A DNA stretch of 64,000 nt from Sphingomonas sp. CL5.1 (GTDB taxonomy: Bacteria > Pseudomonadota > Alphaproteobacteria > Sphingomonadales > Sphingomonadaceae), in the NCBI RefSeq assembly GCF_013344685.1, contig NZ_CP050137.1:1058001-1122000 (forward strand), in the 5' to 3' direction. Positions 17,935-26,495 of this stretch are shown piece after piece. The position numbers and the translations under genes are program-made. Every line of letters starts with the position of its first letter. The stretch's first letter is position 1. Below the pieces are notes generated by a model. The model saw only the letters and a list, made by a program, of their open reading frames with translations. It was not told where the DNA came from and did not search any database.

Positions 17935-18980
17935 CGCGAAGCCGCCATCAGCCGGCGCAAGATGCCCTCGCGGATGCCGCGATCGGCGACGCCGATCCGC
18001 TCCGCCGGCCACAGATCGAGGATCGTCTCGAGGATCGCGCAGCCCGCCACGACCAGATCGGCGCGCTCGCGCCCGATGCACGGCAGCGCGGCGCGATCGG
18101 CGGGGGACATGTGCGCGAGGCTGCTCGACACCTCGCGCATCGCCGCCGCCGGCGCGATCAGCCCGTCCACCGCCGCGCGGTCGTACCGGTCCAGCCCGAG
18201 ATGGACCGAGGCGAGCGTCGTCACCGTGCCCGATGTGCCGAGCAGCCGCCGCCGGTCCGCCCCCGCCGGCAGCCGCTGCGCGAAGGGCGCGAAGCTCTCG
18301 CGGACCAATGCGCGCATCCGCTCATAGGTGGCGGCGCGGCCGGCGGCGCCGTCCCGCGCCGGGATGCTCTCGGTGAGCGAGACGACGCCCCACGGCGCGG
18401 AATGCCAGTCGAGCACGGTGGGGACGGTGCTGGTGGTGTCGATCAGCACCAGCTCGGTCGATCCGCCGCCGATGTCGAACACCAGCGCCGGCCCCTCGCC
18501 CGGCTCCAGCAGCACATGGCAGCCGAGCACCGCGAGCCGCGCCTCCTCCTCGGCGGAGATAATGTGGAGGTGGATGCCGGTCTCGGCATGGACGCGGGCG
18601 ATGAACTCCGCGCCGTTGGCCGCGCGGCGGCACGCCTCGGTCGCGACCGAGCGGGCGAGCGCGACGTTGCGGCGCTTCAGCTTGTCGGCGCAGACGCGCA
18701 GCGCGGCGAGCGTGCGGTCGATCGCTGCGTCGGACAAACGCCCGCTGCCCGCCAGCCCCTCGCCGAGCCGGACGATGCGCGAGAAGGCGTCGACCACCGC
18801 GAACCCGTCGCCCTGCGGTCGCGCGATGAGCAGGCGGCAATTGTTGGTGCCGAGATCGAGCGCCGCGTAATGCCGCGCGAACCCCGCCCGCGAGCGCGGG
18901 GGGGAGGGTGCCGAACGGGCCGGGGCGTCGCCCCCCTGCCGGTGCGGCAAATTGGCGGAAACGTCGCCCATTGCCGTCAC
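17931..18980 (-). CDS. Ppx/GppA-family exopolyphosphatase
   Basis: Members hydrolyse polyphosphate or pppGpp. The 349-residue protein covers only the two ASKHA (actin-like ATPase) domains. The first contains YAALDLGTNNCRLLIA (phosphate loop 1), IVRLGEGLAGSGRLSD and ATEACRRAANG. VFDIGGGSTELVL is phosphate loop 2. The second domain contains LLGTSGTVTTLASV. It lacks the C-terminal HD-like extension of E. coli Ppx, so it is the short form. The first 35 residues look disordered; a later start is possible but no better ATG is seen. It is translationally coupled to rlmE, a pairing seen in other alphaproteobacteria. Confidence 0.92.
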   Translation of the reverse strand: MTAMGDVSANLPHRQGGDAPARSAPSPPRSRAGFARHYAALDLGTNNCRLLIARPQGDGFAVVDAFSRIVRLGEGLAGSGRLSDAAIDRTLAALRVCADKLKRRNVALARSVATEACRRAANGAEFIARVHAETGIHLHIISAEEEARLAVLGCHVLLEPGEGPALVFDIGGGSTELVLIDTTSTVPTVLDWHSAPWGVVSLTESIPARDGAAGRAATYERMRALVRESFAPFAQRLPAGADRRRLLGTSGTVTTLASVHLGLDRYDRAAVDGLIAPAAAMREVSSSLAHMSPADRAALPCIGRERADLVVAGCAILETILDLWPAERIGVADRGIREGILRRLMAASR

Positions 18981-19102
18981 TTTCTATTCTGTTCTGCCGT
19001 CGCGGATCGTCCGTCCGCCGGTGCCTGAGGGCGAGGCTACAGATTCGCGGCCGGGCGGGCAAGCCGCGCCCGGCGCGGCGTCCGGTTCCTCCTCCAAGCC
19101 CC

Positions 19103-19131
19103 TTGACCCTAGGATTTCCGCCGACTAGACG
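19103..19131 (+). promoter_or_regulatory. Sigma-70-type promoter of tRNA-Gln
   Basis: TTGACC (19103-19108) and TAGACG (19126-19131) are separated by exactly 17 bases. The -10 box ends 11 bases before the mature tRNA 5' end, so the leader would be only a few nucleotides. This is the clearest promoter in the window. Confidence 0.7.
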
Positions 19132-19142
19132 CGCGCCTTCGT

Positions 19143-19216
19143 TGCCCCGTCGTCTAACGGCAAGACTACGGACTCTGACTCCGTCAATCGTGGTTCGAAT
19201 CCACGCGGGGCATCCA
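19143..19216 (+). tRNA. tRNA-Gln (anticodon CTG), CCA encoded
   Basis: The 74-base cloverleaf has acceptor TGCCCCG pairing with CGGGGCA, a D arm around GTCTAACGGCAAGAC, and anticodon stem ACGGA/TCCGT enclosing loop CTCTGAC (anticodon CTG, reads CAG). The T arm is CGTGG-TTCGAAT-CCACG. The discriminator T is followed by an encoded CCA at 19214-19216. It stands alone between ppx (divergent) and an unknown membrane protein (convergent). Confidence 0.97.
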
Positions 19217-19278
19217 GCTTCCTTTCCGCCGATCTTGCAGTTGAGCGGCCCTTCCCGACCGGCCGCCGCGATCGGCGA

Positions 19279-19794
19279 TCATAGCACCCGCCAGGCCGCC
19301 AGCCCCAGCGCGGCGAGCAGGACGACAGCCGCCACCGCGAGGATGATTCCCCATCTCGCGCGTTCGCCGCTCTCCACCGTGTCCTCGAGCAGCAGCGGCG
19401 CGGGTTCGTTCGCCTCGTCGCGCGGGGCGGCGATGGCGATCGCTTCATGGTCGCTCGGCCAGTCGCCGCCGGTCAGGACATGCTTCTCGGCCGCGATCGC
19501 CGCTTTCTGGCGCCCGATGAAGCCGGATAGCTGCGCATCCCCCGTGGGAAGGGATGACGTCGCGGCCAGCGTCGCGGTGAGCCCTTCCATCTCCGCGTCC
19601 ATGTCGAGCAGCGTATCGAGCGCCTGCATCGCGGTGCGGCGACTCGACTGGTGGAGCGCGAGCTGGAAGCGGAGCATCGTGAGCTGGCTCGCCCGCGCGA
19701 GCTGCAATCCGGCGCGCAGCGTCTCCATGCTCGCGGTGCCGGCGGGATCGCGCAGTTCGTGGCTTGAGCGGATGGTGGCGGTCGGATTGGTCAC
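19279..19794 (-). CDS. Hypothetical protein with C-terminal membrane anchor
   Basis: No family is recognised. The GTG start at 19794 has GGGGA about 9 bases upstream and gives 171 residues. The body (about 25-140) is helical and rich in Ala, Leu and Gln (METLRAGLQLARASQLTMLRFQLAL, MQALDTLLDMDAEMEGLTATLAA). A single hydrophobic segment near the end (WGIILAVAAVVLLAALGLAAW) is followed by only three residues (RVL). It is therefore probably tail-anchored with a cytosolic helical domain. It converges on the tRNA-Gln gene. The body resembles helical adaptor proteins only in general composition. Confidence 0.65.
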   Translation of the reverse strand: MTNPTATIRSSHELRDPAGTASMETLRAGLQLARASQLTMLRFQLALHQSSRRTAMQALDTLLDMDAEMEGLTATLAATSSLPTGDAQLSGFIGRQKAAIAAEKHVLTGGDWPSDHEAIAIAAPRDEANEPAPLLLEDTVESGERARWGIILAVAAVVLLAALGLAAWRVL

Positions 19795-19904
19795 GCTATC
19801 TGTCCCCGGCTTACAACGCCCTTGGGCAATAGAATCCGCGCCCCGGCGATTGTGAACCGCAATCTGTCCATCCGTGGGAAGATCGCGCCGGATCGGTCGC
19901 TTCG

Positions 19905-20594
19905 TCAGCCGATCCCGAAATGCCGGCGCAGCGCGAGCGCGCCGGCCGGCGTCACCGCGACGGCGCGCGTGCCGGGCAGCGGGCGTATCCAGCGACGGTC
20001 GAACATCAGCCGGTAGAGCGCGCGGCCGACCGCGCCGGCCAGATGCGGCCGGCGCTCGCTCCAGTCGATGCACGGGCGGCATAGCGGGCGTCGGCGCGCC
20101 GGCTCGATCGTCAGGCCGAGCCGTTCGAGGAAGTCGCTCCCCGCCGGGGTGATCGCGGCGGCATCGGCGCTCAGGTCGAGATAATCCGCCTCGACGAGGA
20201 AGTCGGCGATCCGCACCGCCACCTCGCCCGCGAGGTGATCGTAGCATTTGCGGGCGCGCCGCATCGCATGGTCGGCGGGGCCTGACCGGACGGGGCGGCA
20301 GCGCCGCGCGGCGTCGACGACGCCGGCAACGCCCATCATGCCCTCGATCATCCCCGCGACGGCGGGCGAGGCGAGCCTGAAATAGCGATGCCGCCCCTGC
20401 GCCGCGACCGCGACCAGCCCGCCGTCGACCAGCCGCGTGAGATGGCCGCTCGCAGTCGCCGGGGCGATGCCGACGGCGCGGGCGAGTTCGCCGGCAGTCA
20501 GCGCGCGGCCGTCCATCAGCGCCACCAGCATCGCGGTGCGCGACGGCTCGCCGATCAGCGCCCCGGTCTGCGAAAGGGAAGCGATGCTGCTCAT
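19905..20594 (-). CDS. ArsR-family winged-helix transcriptional regulator
   Basis: The 229-residue product has an N-terminal winged helix at about 5-80 (IGEPSRTAMLVALMDGRALTAGELARAVGIAPATASGHLTRLVDGGLVAVAAQGRHRYFRL), the ArsR pattern. A long C-terminal domain of unknown ligand specificity follows. It contains a Cys/His-rich stretch (HAMRRARKCYDHLAGEVAV, PLCRPCIDWSERRPHLAGAVG) that may bind metal or a small effector. The gene is divergent from a NIPSNAP/PEP-mutase/FGE run, with a perfect palindrome between them, so it probably represses itself and that run. A TATGAT box ends only 7 bases before its ATG, suggesting a very short or absent leader. The ATG at 20594 gives the canonical domain start. 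Confidence 0.85.
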   Translation of the reverse strand: MSSIASLSQTGALIGEPSRTAMLVALMDGRALTAGELARAVGIAPATASGHLTRLVDGGLVAVAAQGRHRYFRLASPAVAGMIEGMMGVAGVVDAARRCRPVRSGPADHAMRRARKCYDHLAGEVAVRIADFLVEADYLDLSADAAAITPAGSDFLERLGLTIEPARRRPLCRPCIDWSERRPHLAGAVGRALYRLMFDRRWIRPLPGTRAVAVTPAGALALRRHFGIG

Positions 20595-20623
20595 CGGCGC
20601 GATCATAGCGCATCGGGCGCGCG

Positions 20624-20649
20624 GATGCTTCGGCCGCGATCGAAGCATC
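20624..20649. promoter_or_regulatory. Perfect palindromic operator between arsR-like and NIPSNAP genes
   Basis: GATGCTTCG (20624-20632) and CGAAGCATC (20641-20649) are perfect 9-base inverted arms around an 8-base spacer. The site lies in the 101-base divergent intergenic region, 30 bases from the regulator start and 47 from the NIPSNAP start. This is the expected place for an autoregulatory ArsR-family operator. The inference rests on symmetry and position. Confidence 0.65.
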
Positions 20650-20695
20650 GCCGCGGGCGGCGCGATAGGATGGCGCGGCAAGGAGGTTCCCCGCC

Positions 20696-21004
20696 ATGAT
20701 AACCTGCGTCATCCGCTACGAGATCGACCCGTACAAATTGCGCGCGTTCGAGGAATATGCGCGCAACTGGGGGAAGGTGATCCCGCGCTGCGGCGCCGAC
20801 CTGATCGGCTATTTCGCGCCGCACGAGGGCACGGCGACGACCGCCTACGGCATCTATTCGATCGCCGACCTCGCTGCCTATGAGGCATATCGCGCGCGGC
20901 TCAGGGCCGATCCGCTCGGCCGCGAGAATTTCGCCCTGAGCGCGCGCGAACGGTTCATCCGGCGCGAGGAGCGGCAATTCTTCACGCTGGCCTCGGCGGG
21001 GTGA
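20696..21004 (+). CDS. NIPSNAP-family protein
   Basis: NIPSNAP proteins are small ferredoxin-like (dimeric alpha+beta barrel) proteins of uncertain function, often beside catabolic or redox genes. The 102-residue product has the pattern [40 protein letters not shown]...[24 protein letters not shown] with a typical Y-x-x-R ending. It has a strong AAGGAGG ribosome site. It is the first gene of a three-gene plus-strand unit divergent from the ArsR-type regulator, 34 bases before the PEP-mutase-like gene. Confidence 0.85.
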   Translation: MITCVIRYEIDPYKLRAFEEYARNWGKVIPRCGADLIGYFAPHEGTATTAYGIYSIADLAAYEAYRARLRADPLGRENFALSARERFIRREERQFFTLASAG

Positions 21005-21038
21005 TCGGCGGTAGGCTGCCCGACACAGGAGCACGGAC

Positions 21039-21788
21039 ATGCCGACGACCGCCGAGAAGCGCGCCACCTTCCGCAAGCTGCACGAGGAAGGCTTCTTCAT
21101 CATCCCCAACGCGTGGGACGCGGGCAGCGCCGCGCGGCTCGCCGCGCTCGGCTTCCGGGCGATCGCCTCGACCAGCGCGGGCGCGGCATGGGCCGCCGGC
21201 AAGGGCGACGGCGAACTCGGCCGCGACGCGGTGCTCGCGCATCTCAGGATGCTGGTCGATGCGACCGATCTGCCGGTCAACGCCGATTTCGAGAATGGCT
21301 TCGCGGACGATCCGGCGGCGGTGGGCGTCAACGTCGCGCTGGCGGTGGAGACCGGCGTCGCGGGCCTGTCGATCGAGGATTGGTCGGGCAGCGCGATGTA
21401 TGACCGCGACCTTGCCGTGGAGCGGATCGCGGCGGCACGCGCGGCGATCGACCGGGTCGATCCGACCGTCATGCTGATCGGCCGCAACGAGAATTTCCGC
21501 GCGCCCGGCATGTCCGCGAGCGAGAGCATCGCCCGCGCCGTGGCCTATGCCGGGGCGGGCGCCGATTGCCTGTTCGTGCCCTTCATGCTCGATCATGGCG
21601 TGGTGGCCGAGCTGGTCGCGGCGGTCGCGCCGAAGCCGGTCAACGTGGTGGTGCATGACTATGACGCGGGCATCGGCGCGCTGGCGCGGCTCGGCGTCCG
21701 GCGGTGCAGCGTGGGCGGCAGCCTGGCCAAGCGCGCCTGGACGGCGTTCGACGAGGCTGCCGCGACGCTGAAGGCGTGCGAGCCCTGA
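21039..21788 (+). CDS. Isocitrate lyase/PEP mutase superfamily protein
   Basis: The 249-residue TIM barrel belongs to the PEP mutase/isocitrate lyase superfamily, which makes or breaks C-C or P-C bonds at alpha to oxyacids. It shows FIIPNAWDAGSAARLAALGFRAIASTSAGAAWAAG, then NADFENGFADDP with metal-ligand acidic residues, GVAGLSIEDWSG, and RNENFRAPG. The diagnostic KKCGH loop of true isocitrate lyase is absent, so it is one of the small uncharacterised members (methylisocitrate lyase- or oxaloacetate-hydrolase-like). Its stop overlaps the next start by one base (TGATG), tying it to the FGE gene. The substrate is unknown. Confidence 0.88.
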   Translation: MPTTAEKRATFRKLHEEGFFIIPNAWDAGSAARLAALGFRAIASTSAGAAWAAGKGDGELGRDAVLAHLRMLVDATDLPVNADFENGFADDPAAVGVNVALAVETGVAGLSIEDWSGSAMYDRDLAVERIAAARAAIDRVDPTVMLIGRNENFRAPGMSASESIARAVAYAGAGADCLFVPFMLDHGVVAELVAAVAPKPVNVVVHDYDAGIGALARLGVRRCSVGGSLAKRAWTAFDEAAATLKACEP

Positions 21789-22696
21789 TGGCCGGCCGCG
21801 ACAATATGCGCCGGCTGGACGGCGGACGCTTCGTCATGGGTTCCGACCGTCACTATCCCGAGGAAGCGCCCGCGCGCGCCGTGCGGGTCGATCCGTTCCG
21901 GATCGACGAAACGCCGGTCACCAATGCGCAATTCGCGCGTTTCGTCGCGGAAACAGGCCATGTCACGCTCGCCGAGCACGCCCCCGATCCGCGCGACTAT
22001 CCCGGCATGGACCCGGCGATGGCGCGGGCGGGGTCGCTGGTGTTCCAGCGCACCGCGCACCCGGTCGATACCGGCGATCCGGGCCAGTGGTGGGACTTCC
22101 GCTTCGGCGCGGACTGGCGGCATCCGCTCGGGCCGGAAAGCTCGATCGACGGGCTGGAGGACCATCCGGTCGTCCATGTCGCCTACGGCGATGCGCAGGC
22201 CTATGCCGACTGGGCGGGCAAGGCGCTGCCGACCGAGGCGGAGTGGGAATATGCCGCGCGCGGCGGGCTGGACGGCGCGGATTATGCCTGGGGCGACGAA
22301 CTGGCGCCGGAAGGCAGGATGATGGCGAATTACTGGCAGGGCCTGTTCCCGTTCGCCAACCAGTTGCTCGACGGCTATGAGCGCACCTCGCCGGTGCGGG
22401 CCTTTCCCCCCAACGGTCATGGCCTGTGGGACATGATCGGCAACGTCTGGGAGTGGACCGCCGACTGGTATGCCGCGCGCTCGCGGAAGAAGGGCAAGCC
22501 GGGCTGCTGCGGCGAGCGCGAGAGCTACGATCCCGACACGCCGGACATCCGGATCGCGCGAAAGGTGCTGAAAGGCGGATCGCATCTGTGCGCGGCGAAT
22601 TACTGCCAGCGCTATCGCCCCGCCGCGCGCCACCCGCAGACGGTGGATTCGTCCACCAGCCACATCGGCTTCCGCTGCGTCGTGCGCGGGATCTAG
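21788..22696 (+). CDS. Formylglycine-generating enzyme (FGE/SUMF1 type)
   Basis: FGE oxidises a sulfatase cysteine in a CxPxR motif to formylglycine using copper and oxygen. The 302-residue protein fits the family from start to end: GGRFVMGSDRHYPEEAPARAVRVDPFRIDETPVTNAQFARFV, LPTEAEWEYAARGG, NGHGLWDMIGNVWEWTADWY. The active-site segment GGSHLCAANYCQRYR has both copper cysteines (about C268 and C273), followed by DSSTSHIGFRCV. Having both cysteines separates it from EgtB and PvdO relatives. No sulfatase is in the window, so its client must be elsewhere or be another CxPxR protein. It is coupled to the PEP-mutase-like gene. The start at 21788 was chosen over a longer frame that overlaps that gene. 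Confidence 0.92.
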   Translation: MAGRDNMRRLDGGRFVMGSDRHYPEEAPARAVRVDPFRIDETPVTNAQFARFVAETGHVTLAEHAPDPRDYPGMDPAMARAGSLVFQRTAHPVDTGDPGQWWDFRFGADWRHPLGPESSIDGLEDHPVVHVAYGDAQAYADWAGKALPTEAEWEYAARGGLDGADYAWGDELAPEGRMMANYWQGLFPFANQLLDGYERTSPVRAFPPNGHGLWDMIGNVWEWTADWYAARSRKKGKPGCCGERESYDPDTPDIRIARKVLKGGSHLCAANYCQRYRPAARHPQTVDSSTSHIGFRCVVRGI

Positions 22697-23940
22697 TCCA
22701 GCGCCTCGCCGATCGCGGCGTAGATCCGGTCGAGATCGGCGTCGTCGATGCAATAAGGCGGCATGACGTACACCGTGTTGCCCATCGGCCGCAGCAGCAG
22801 GTCGCGCTCGCGGAAATGCCGCAGCAGGCGCGGGCCGAGCTGCGAGAGATAGCCGCCGCCTTGCGGGTCCGTGATGTCGATCGCGGTGACGGTGCCGATC
22901 GCGCGCGGGTTGGCGACGCCGGGGCGGCCGGCGAGCCCGGCGAGCCGCCGCGCCTGCCGCGCGGAGAGGTCGGCGATGCGCGCCGCCACCGGCTCGTCGC
23001 GCCAGATCGCGAGATTGGCGTTGGCGGCGGCGCAGGCGATCGGGTTGGCGGTGTAGCTCGACGAATGGAAGAACATCCGCGCGCGATCCCGCGAGAAATG
23101 CGCCTCGAAGATCGCCTCGGTCGCCATCGTCACCGCGAGCGGGATCGCTCCGCCGGTCAACCCTTTGGAAAGACAGAGGATATCCGGCACCACGCCGGCC
23201 TGCTCGCACGCCAGCAACGTGCCGGTGCGGCCCCAGCCGGTCATCACCTCGTCGGCGATGAACAGCACGCCGTGCCGCGCGCAGATCGCGCGCATCTCGG
23301 CCAGCACCCATGCCGGATAGATCAGCATCCCGCCCGCGCCGAGCAGCAGCGGCTCGACGATCAGCGCGGCGGGCGCCTCGCGGCACGCCGCCTCCAGCGC
23401 GTCGAGCGTCGCCTGCTCCGCGCCGGCCCGCGGGAAGGGCAGGGTGCCGACGTCGAACAGCAGCGGCGCATAGGCCGCATTATACACCCCGCGCTCGCCG
23501 ACCGACATCGTCCCGATCGTGTCGCCGTGATAGCTGTGCTGCATCACCAGGATGCGATGGCGCGGCGCGCCGCGATTGGCCCAGAAGCCGAGCGCCATCT
23601 TGAGTGCGACCTCCACGCTGGTCGAGCCGGAATCCGAATAGAAGACGCGGGTCAGTTCGCGCGGCATGATCGCGGTGAGGCCGCGCGCCAGCGCCTCGGC
23701 CGGCTCGTGCGTCCAGCCGGCGAAGATGATCTGGTCGAGCTTTCCGGTCTGCTCGGCGATCGCCGCCATGATGCGCGGGTGGCGATGGCCGTGCGTCGTC
23801 ACCCACCAGGAGGAGATGCCGTCGATGATCCGCCGGCCGTCGGCGGTGTATAGCGCCGCGCCCTCGCCACGCACGACGAGCGGGATCGGCTCGCCGAGGC
23901 CGTGCTGGGTGAAGGGGTGCCAGATCGGCGAATCGGTCAT
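22693..23940 (-). CDS. bioA: Adenosylmethionine-8-amino-7-oxononanoate aminotransferase
   Basis: BioA converts KAPA to DAPA in biotin synthesis, using S-adenosylmethionine as amino donor and PLP. The 415-residue product shows [30 protein letters not shown], the PLP-site [17 protein letters not shown], and [17 protein letters not shown] with the PLP lysine. [18 protein letters not shown] is near the end. It overlaps bioD by 4 bases and is the last gene of bioF-bioD-bioA. The 3' end converges on the FGE gene with a 4-base overlap. Confidence 0.97.
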   Translation of the reverse strand: MTDSPIWHPFTQHGLGEPIPLVVRGEGAALYTADGRRIIDGISSWWVTTHGHRHPRIMAAIAEQTGKLDQIIFAGWTHEPAEALARGLTAIMPRELTRVFYSDSGSTSVEVALKMALGFWANRGAPRHRILVMQHSYHGDTIGTMSVGERGVYNAAYAPLLFDVGTLPFPRAGAEQATLDALEAACREAPAALIVEPLLLGAGGMLIYPAWVLAEMRAICARHGVLFIADEVMTGWGRTGTLLACEQAGVVPDILCLSKGLTGGAIPLAVTMATEAIFEAHFSRDRARMFFHSSSYTANPIACAAANANLAIWRDEPVAARIADLSARQARRLAGLAGRPGVANPRAIGTVTAIDITDPQGGGYLSQLGPRLLRHFRERDLLLRPMGNTVYVMPPYCIDDADLDRIYAAIGEALD

Positions 23941-24566
23941 CGGAAGTCGCCCGTATCGAAATGGTCGGCGAAGGCGCGCGCGAGCGTGTCGCGGTCGAGC
24001 GGGTCGAGACGCGGCAGGCGGCCGAGCCGCTTCACCGCGCCGAGCCGGGCGATCGTCGCCTCGCTGTCCGGCTGCGCCTCGCCGACGAAGGCGAGGCCGA
24101 GGATCGGGACGCCGCGCCGGCGCAGCGCCTCGATCGACAGCAGGCTGTGGTTGATCGTGCCGAGGCCGGTGCGCGCGACCAGCACCACCGGCGCCGCCCA
24201 GCGCGCGAACATGTCGGCGAACAGCAGGTCCGGCGCGATCGGCACCATGACGCCGCCCGCCCCCTCGACCACCAGGGGCGCGGCGACATCGGGCAGAGCG
24301 AGCCGCGCGGGATCGATCGTCACCCCGTCGATCTCCGCCGCGCGGTGCGGCGAGCAGGGGGTGGCGAGGCGATAGGCTTCGGGAAGGATGTTCGCCGCCG
24401 GGACGCCGGCCAGTTCGGCCACGCGCTCGCGGTCGCCGTGCGGGTCGACGCCGGCCTGCACCGGCTTCCAGTAATGCGCGCCCAGGGCGCCGGTCAGAGC
24501 GGCGGAGAAGATCGTCTTGCCGACATCGGTGTCGGTGCCGGTGACGACGATACGCGGGTGGCTCAT
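23937..24566 (-). CDS. bioD: Dethiobiotin synthetase
   Basis: BioD closes the ureido ring of dethiobiotin with ATP and CO2. The 209-residue product starts [18 protein letters not shown] with the P-loop at about 9-17. It has [20 protein letters not shown] and [16 protein letters not shown]. Starts and stops overlap its neighbours by 4 bases on both sides (bioF upstream, bioA downstream). The longer frame back to 25010 would be antisense-like through bioF and is rejected. Confidence 0.97.
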   Translation of the reverse strand: MSHPRIVVTGTDTDVGKTIFSAALTGALGAHYWKPVQAGVDPHGDRERVAELAGVPAANILPEAYRLATPCSPHRAAEIDGVTIDPARLALPDVAAPLVVEGAGGVMVPIAPDLLFADMFARWAAPVVLVARTGLGTINHSLLSIEALRRRGVPILGLAFVGEAQPDSEATIARLGAVKRLGRLPRLDPLDRDTLARAFADHFDTGDFR

Positions 24567-25687
24567 CGCCGCAATCTCCCGATGGTTTCGGCGAGCGCGG
24601 CGATCTGCGCCTCGCCGACGTTGAGCGTGATCGAGATGCGCAGCCGCGCGGTGCCGGCCGGGACGGTGGGGGGGCGGATGCCGCGCACGTCGAACCCGGC
24701 CGCCTGCATCCCGGCGGCGAGTGCCATCGCCGGGGCGTCCTCGCCGATCAGCAGCGGCAGGATCTGCGAGCCGGTCGGCGTCACGCCATGAGGCGCGAGC
24801 GCGGTTTCGGCCGCCGCGACCAGCGCCGCCAGCCGGTCGCGCCGTTCCGGCTCGTCCGCGAGGATATGCAGCGCCTCGCGCACCGCGCTCGCCATCAGCG
24901 GCGAGGGCGCGGTGGAGAAGATGAAGCCGCGCCCGCGATTGACGAGGAAATCGCGCACGACGCGCGGGCCGCACAGCAACGCCCCCTCGCACCCCATCGC
25001 CTTGCCGCAAGTACGCAGCGTGACGACGTTATCGCGCCCCTCGAGCTCCGCCGCGAGGCCGCGCCCGCGTTCGCCGAACACGCCGGTCGCATGCGCCTCG
25101 TCGATCAGCAGCATCGCCTCGCGCCGCTCCGCCACCGCGAGCAGGTCGGCGAGCGGCGCGCGGTCGCCATCCATGCTGTAGAGGCTCTCGACCGCGATCC
25201 ACGGCCGTCCCGTGCCGCCGTCGCGGCGCCAGCGCGCGATCGCGGCGTCGAACGCATCGGCGTCGTTATGCGCCGCGCTCACCGCCGCCGCGCGCCCGAG
25301 CCGCATCCCTTCGTGCGCGCTGGCGTGGACCAGCGCGTCATGCACCACGAGGTCGCCGCGCTGCGGCAGCGTCGAGAGCAGGGCGGCGTTGGCGGTGAAG
25401 CCGCTGGAGAAGAACAAGGCCGATTCGCTGCCGAAGAAGGCCGCCGCTTCCGCCTCCAGCGCCTCATGCTCGGCATCGTTGCCGCGCAGCAGCCGCGATC
25501 CGCCCGAGCCGACCGCGACGCCGCGCGCCAGCGCCGCCGCGACCGCCGCCCTGAGACGCGGCGAATCGGCCAGCCCGAGATAGTCGTTCGAGGAGAAGTC
25601 CAATCCGGCGCGCGGTTGCAGGTGGCGCAGCCGCGCGCGGGCCGCGAGATCGCCGAGGTCGCGCTGCTGGGCGGTCAACAAGCTCAT
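24563..25687 (-). CDS. bioF: 8-amino-7-oxononanoate synthase
   Basis: BioF condenses pimeloyl-ACP/CoA with L-alanine to KAPA using PLP. The 374-residue product has [61 protein letters not shown], and [18 protein letters not shown] with the PLP lysine, then [17 protein letters not shown]. The [11 protein letters not shown] start (25687) fits homologues; the extension to 25774 is Ala-rich and unconvincing. It is first in the bio operon. No bioB, bioC or bioH is in the window. Confidence 0.97.
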   Translation of the reverse strand: MSLLTAQQRDLGDLAARARLRHLQPRAGLDFSSNDYLGLADSPRLRAAVAAALARGVAVGSGGSRLLRGNDAEHEALEAEAAAFFGSESALFFSSGFTANAALLSTLPQRGDLVVHDALVHASAHEGMRLGRAAAVSAAHNDADAFDAAIARWRRDGGTGRPWIAVESLYSMDGDRAPLADLLAVAERREAMLLIDEAHATGVFGERGRGLAAELEGRDNVVTLRTCGKAMGCEGALLCGPRVVRDFLVNRGRGFIFSTAPSPLMASAVREALHILADEPERRDRLAALVAAAETALAPHGVTPTGSQILPLLIGEDAPAMALAAGMQAAGFDVRGIRPPTVPAGTARLRISITLNVGEAQIAALAETIGRLRR

Positions 25688-25733
25688 GCGCGCCGCTATA
25701 GCGGATCGCGCGGGCAGCGCGAGCGCCGATGCG

Positions 25734-25868
25734 TCAGCGGGGCGGGCGGCTACGGCGGCCCCAGATGCGCTCATGCTCGCGCCGGCGGTGGCGGACGAAC
25801 AACGCCCCCGCCGTCACCAGCGCGATCATGAACAGGATGAGCAAGGCATAACCGATTTCGACGCGCAT
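25734..25868 (-). CDS. Small single-pass membrane protein, 44 residues
   Basis: An open frame from ATG (first base 25868) to TGA encodes 44 residues. The sequence is MRVEIGYALLILFMIALVTA, then GALFVRHRRREHERIWGRRS, then RPPR. One clear membrane helix (about 5-25) is followed by a strongly basic tail, as in a small inner-membrane protein with the tail inside. It lies between ogt and bioF on the same strand, in 250 bases otherwise without a gene. No family is recognised; the helix plus positive-inside tail argues for a real gene. The ribosome site is weak. Confidence 0.6.
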   Translation of the reverse strand: MRVEIGYALLILFMIALVTAGALFVRHRRREHERIWGRRSRPPR

Positions 25869-25937
25869 CGCACGAAACCTGTCTCCAAGAGGGTGATTCG
25901 GCCGCTCAACGATCGTGCCGGCAAACGGCTCCCGAGA

Positions 25938-26429
25938 TTATTTCGCGTCGCGCTCCAGCGCGAGCAGCGTCTCCTTCGCCGCCAGCCCGCCGGCGAAGCC
26001 GGTGAGCGCGCCGCTCGCGCCGACGACGCGGTGGCATGGCGCGACGATCGAGATCGGGTTGCGCCCGTTGGCCGCGCCGACCGCGCGCGCCGCGCCGGGC
26101 CGCCCGAGCGACCGCGCGATCGCGCCGTAGCTCGACGTCTCGCCGAACGGAATGGCGAGCAACGCGGACCACACCGCGCGCTGGAATTCGGTGCCGCGAA
26201 AGCGCAGCGGCAGATCGAAGGCGCGGCGGCGACCGGCGAAATATTCGTCGAGCTGCCGCCCGGCCTCGGCCAGCACGGGGTGATCGGGCGCGGCGACGGT
26301 GGCGGGCAGCGGGACGCGCGCCGGATCGTCCTTCTCCCACAGGATCGCGACGAGCGAATCGTCGTCGGCGACCAGGGTGAGCGCGCCGACCGGGGAAGCG
26401 ACGGTGGCGGATGACAGCGGCTGGATCAT
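25938..26429 (-). CDS. ogt: Methylated-DNA-[protein]-cysteine S-methyltransferase
   Basis: This suicide protein removes O6-methylguanine and O4-methylthymine adducts from DNA. The 163-residue product has the Ogt/Ada-C layout: an N-terminal ribonuclease-H-like domain, then FRGTEFQRAVWSALLAIPFGETSSYGAIARSLGRPGAARAVGAANGRNP with the helix-turn-helix and Arg finger. The active-site PCHRVVG has the acceptor Cys at about residue 132. The start at 26429 has AGGAGA upstream; a frame to 26495 is possible but lacks support. It has no Ada regulatory domain, so it is probably not alkylation-inducible. Confidence 0.93.
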   Translation of the reverse strand: MIQPLSSATVASPVGALTLVADDDSLVAILWEKDDPARVPLPATVAAPDHPVLAEAGRQLDEYFAGRRRAFDLPLRFRGTEFQRAVWSALLAIPFGETSSYGAIARSLGRPGAARAVGAANGRNPISIVAPCHRVVGASGALTGFAGGLAAKETLLALERDAK

Positions 26430-26495
26430 GGCGATCTCCTTTGCCCCGTCACTGCCCGAATCGCGCGCGGCGCGCTTCCCGGCGCTTGCGGTCAA

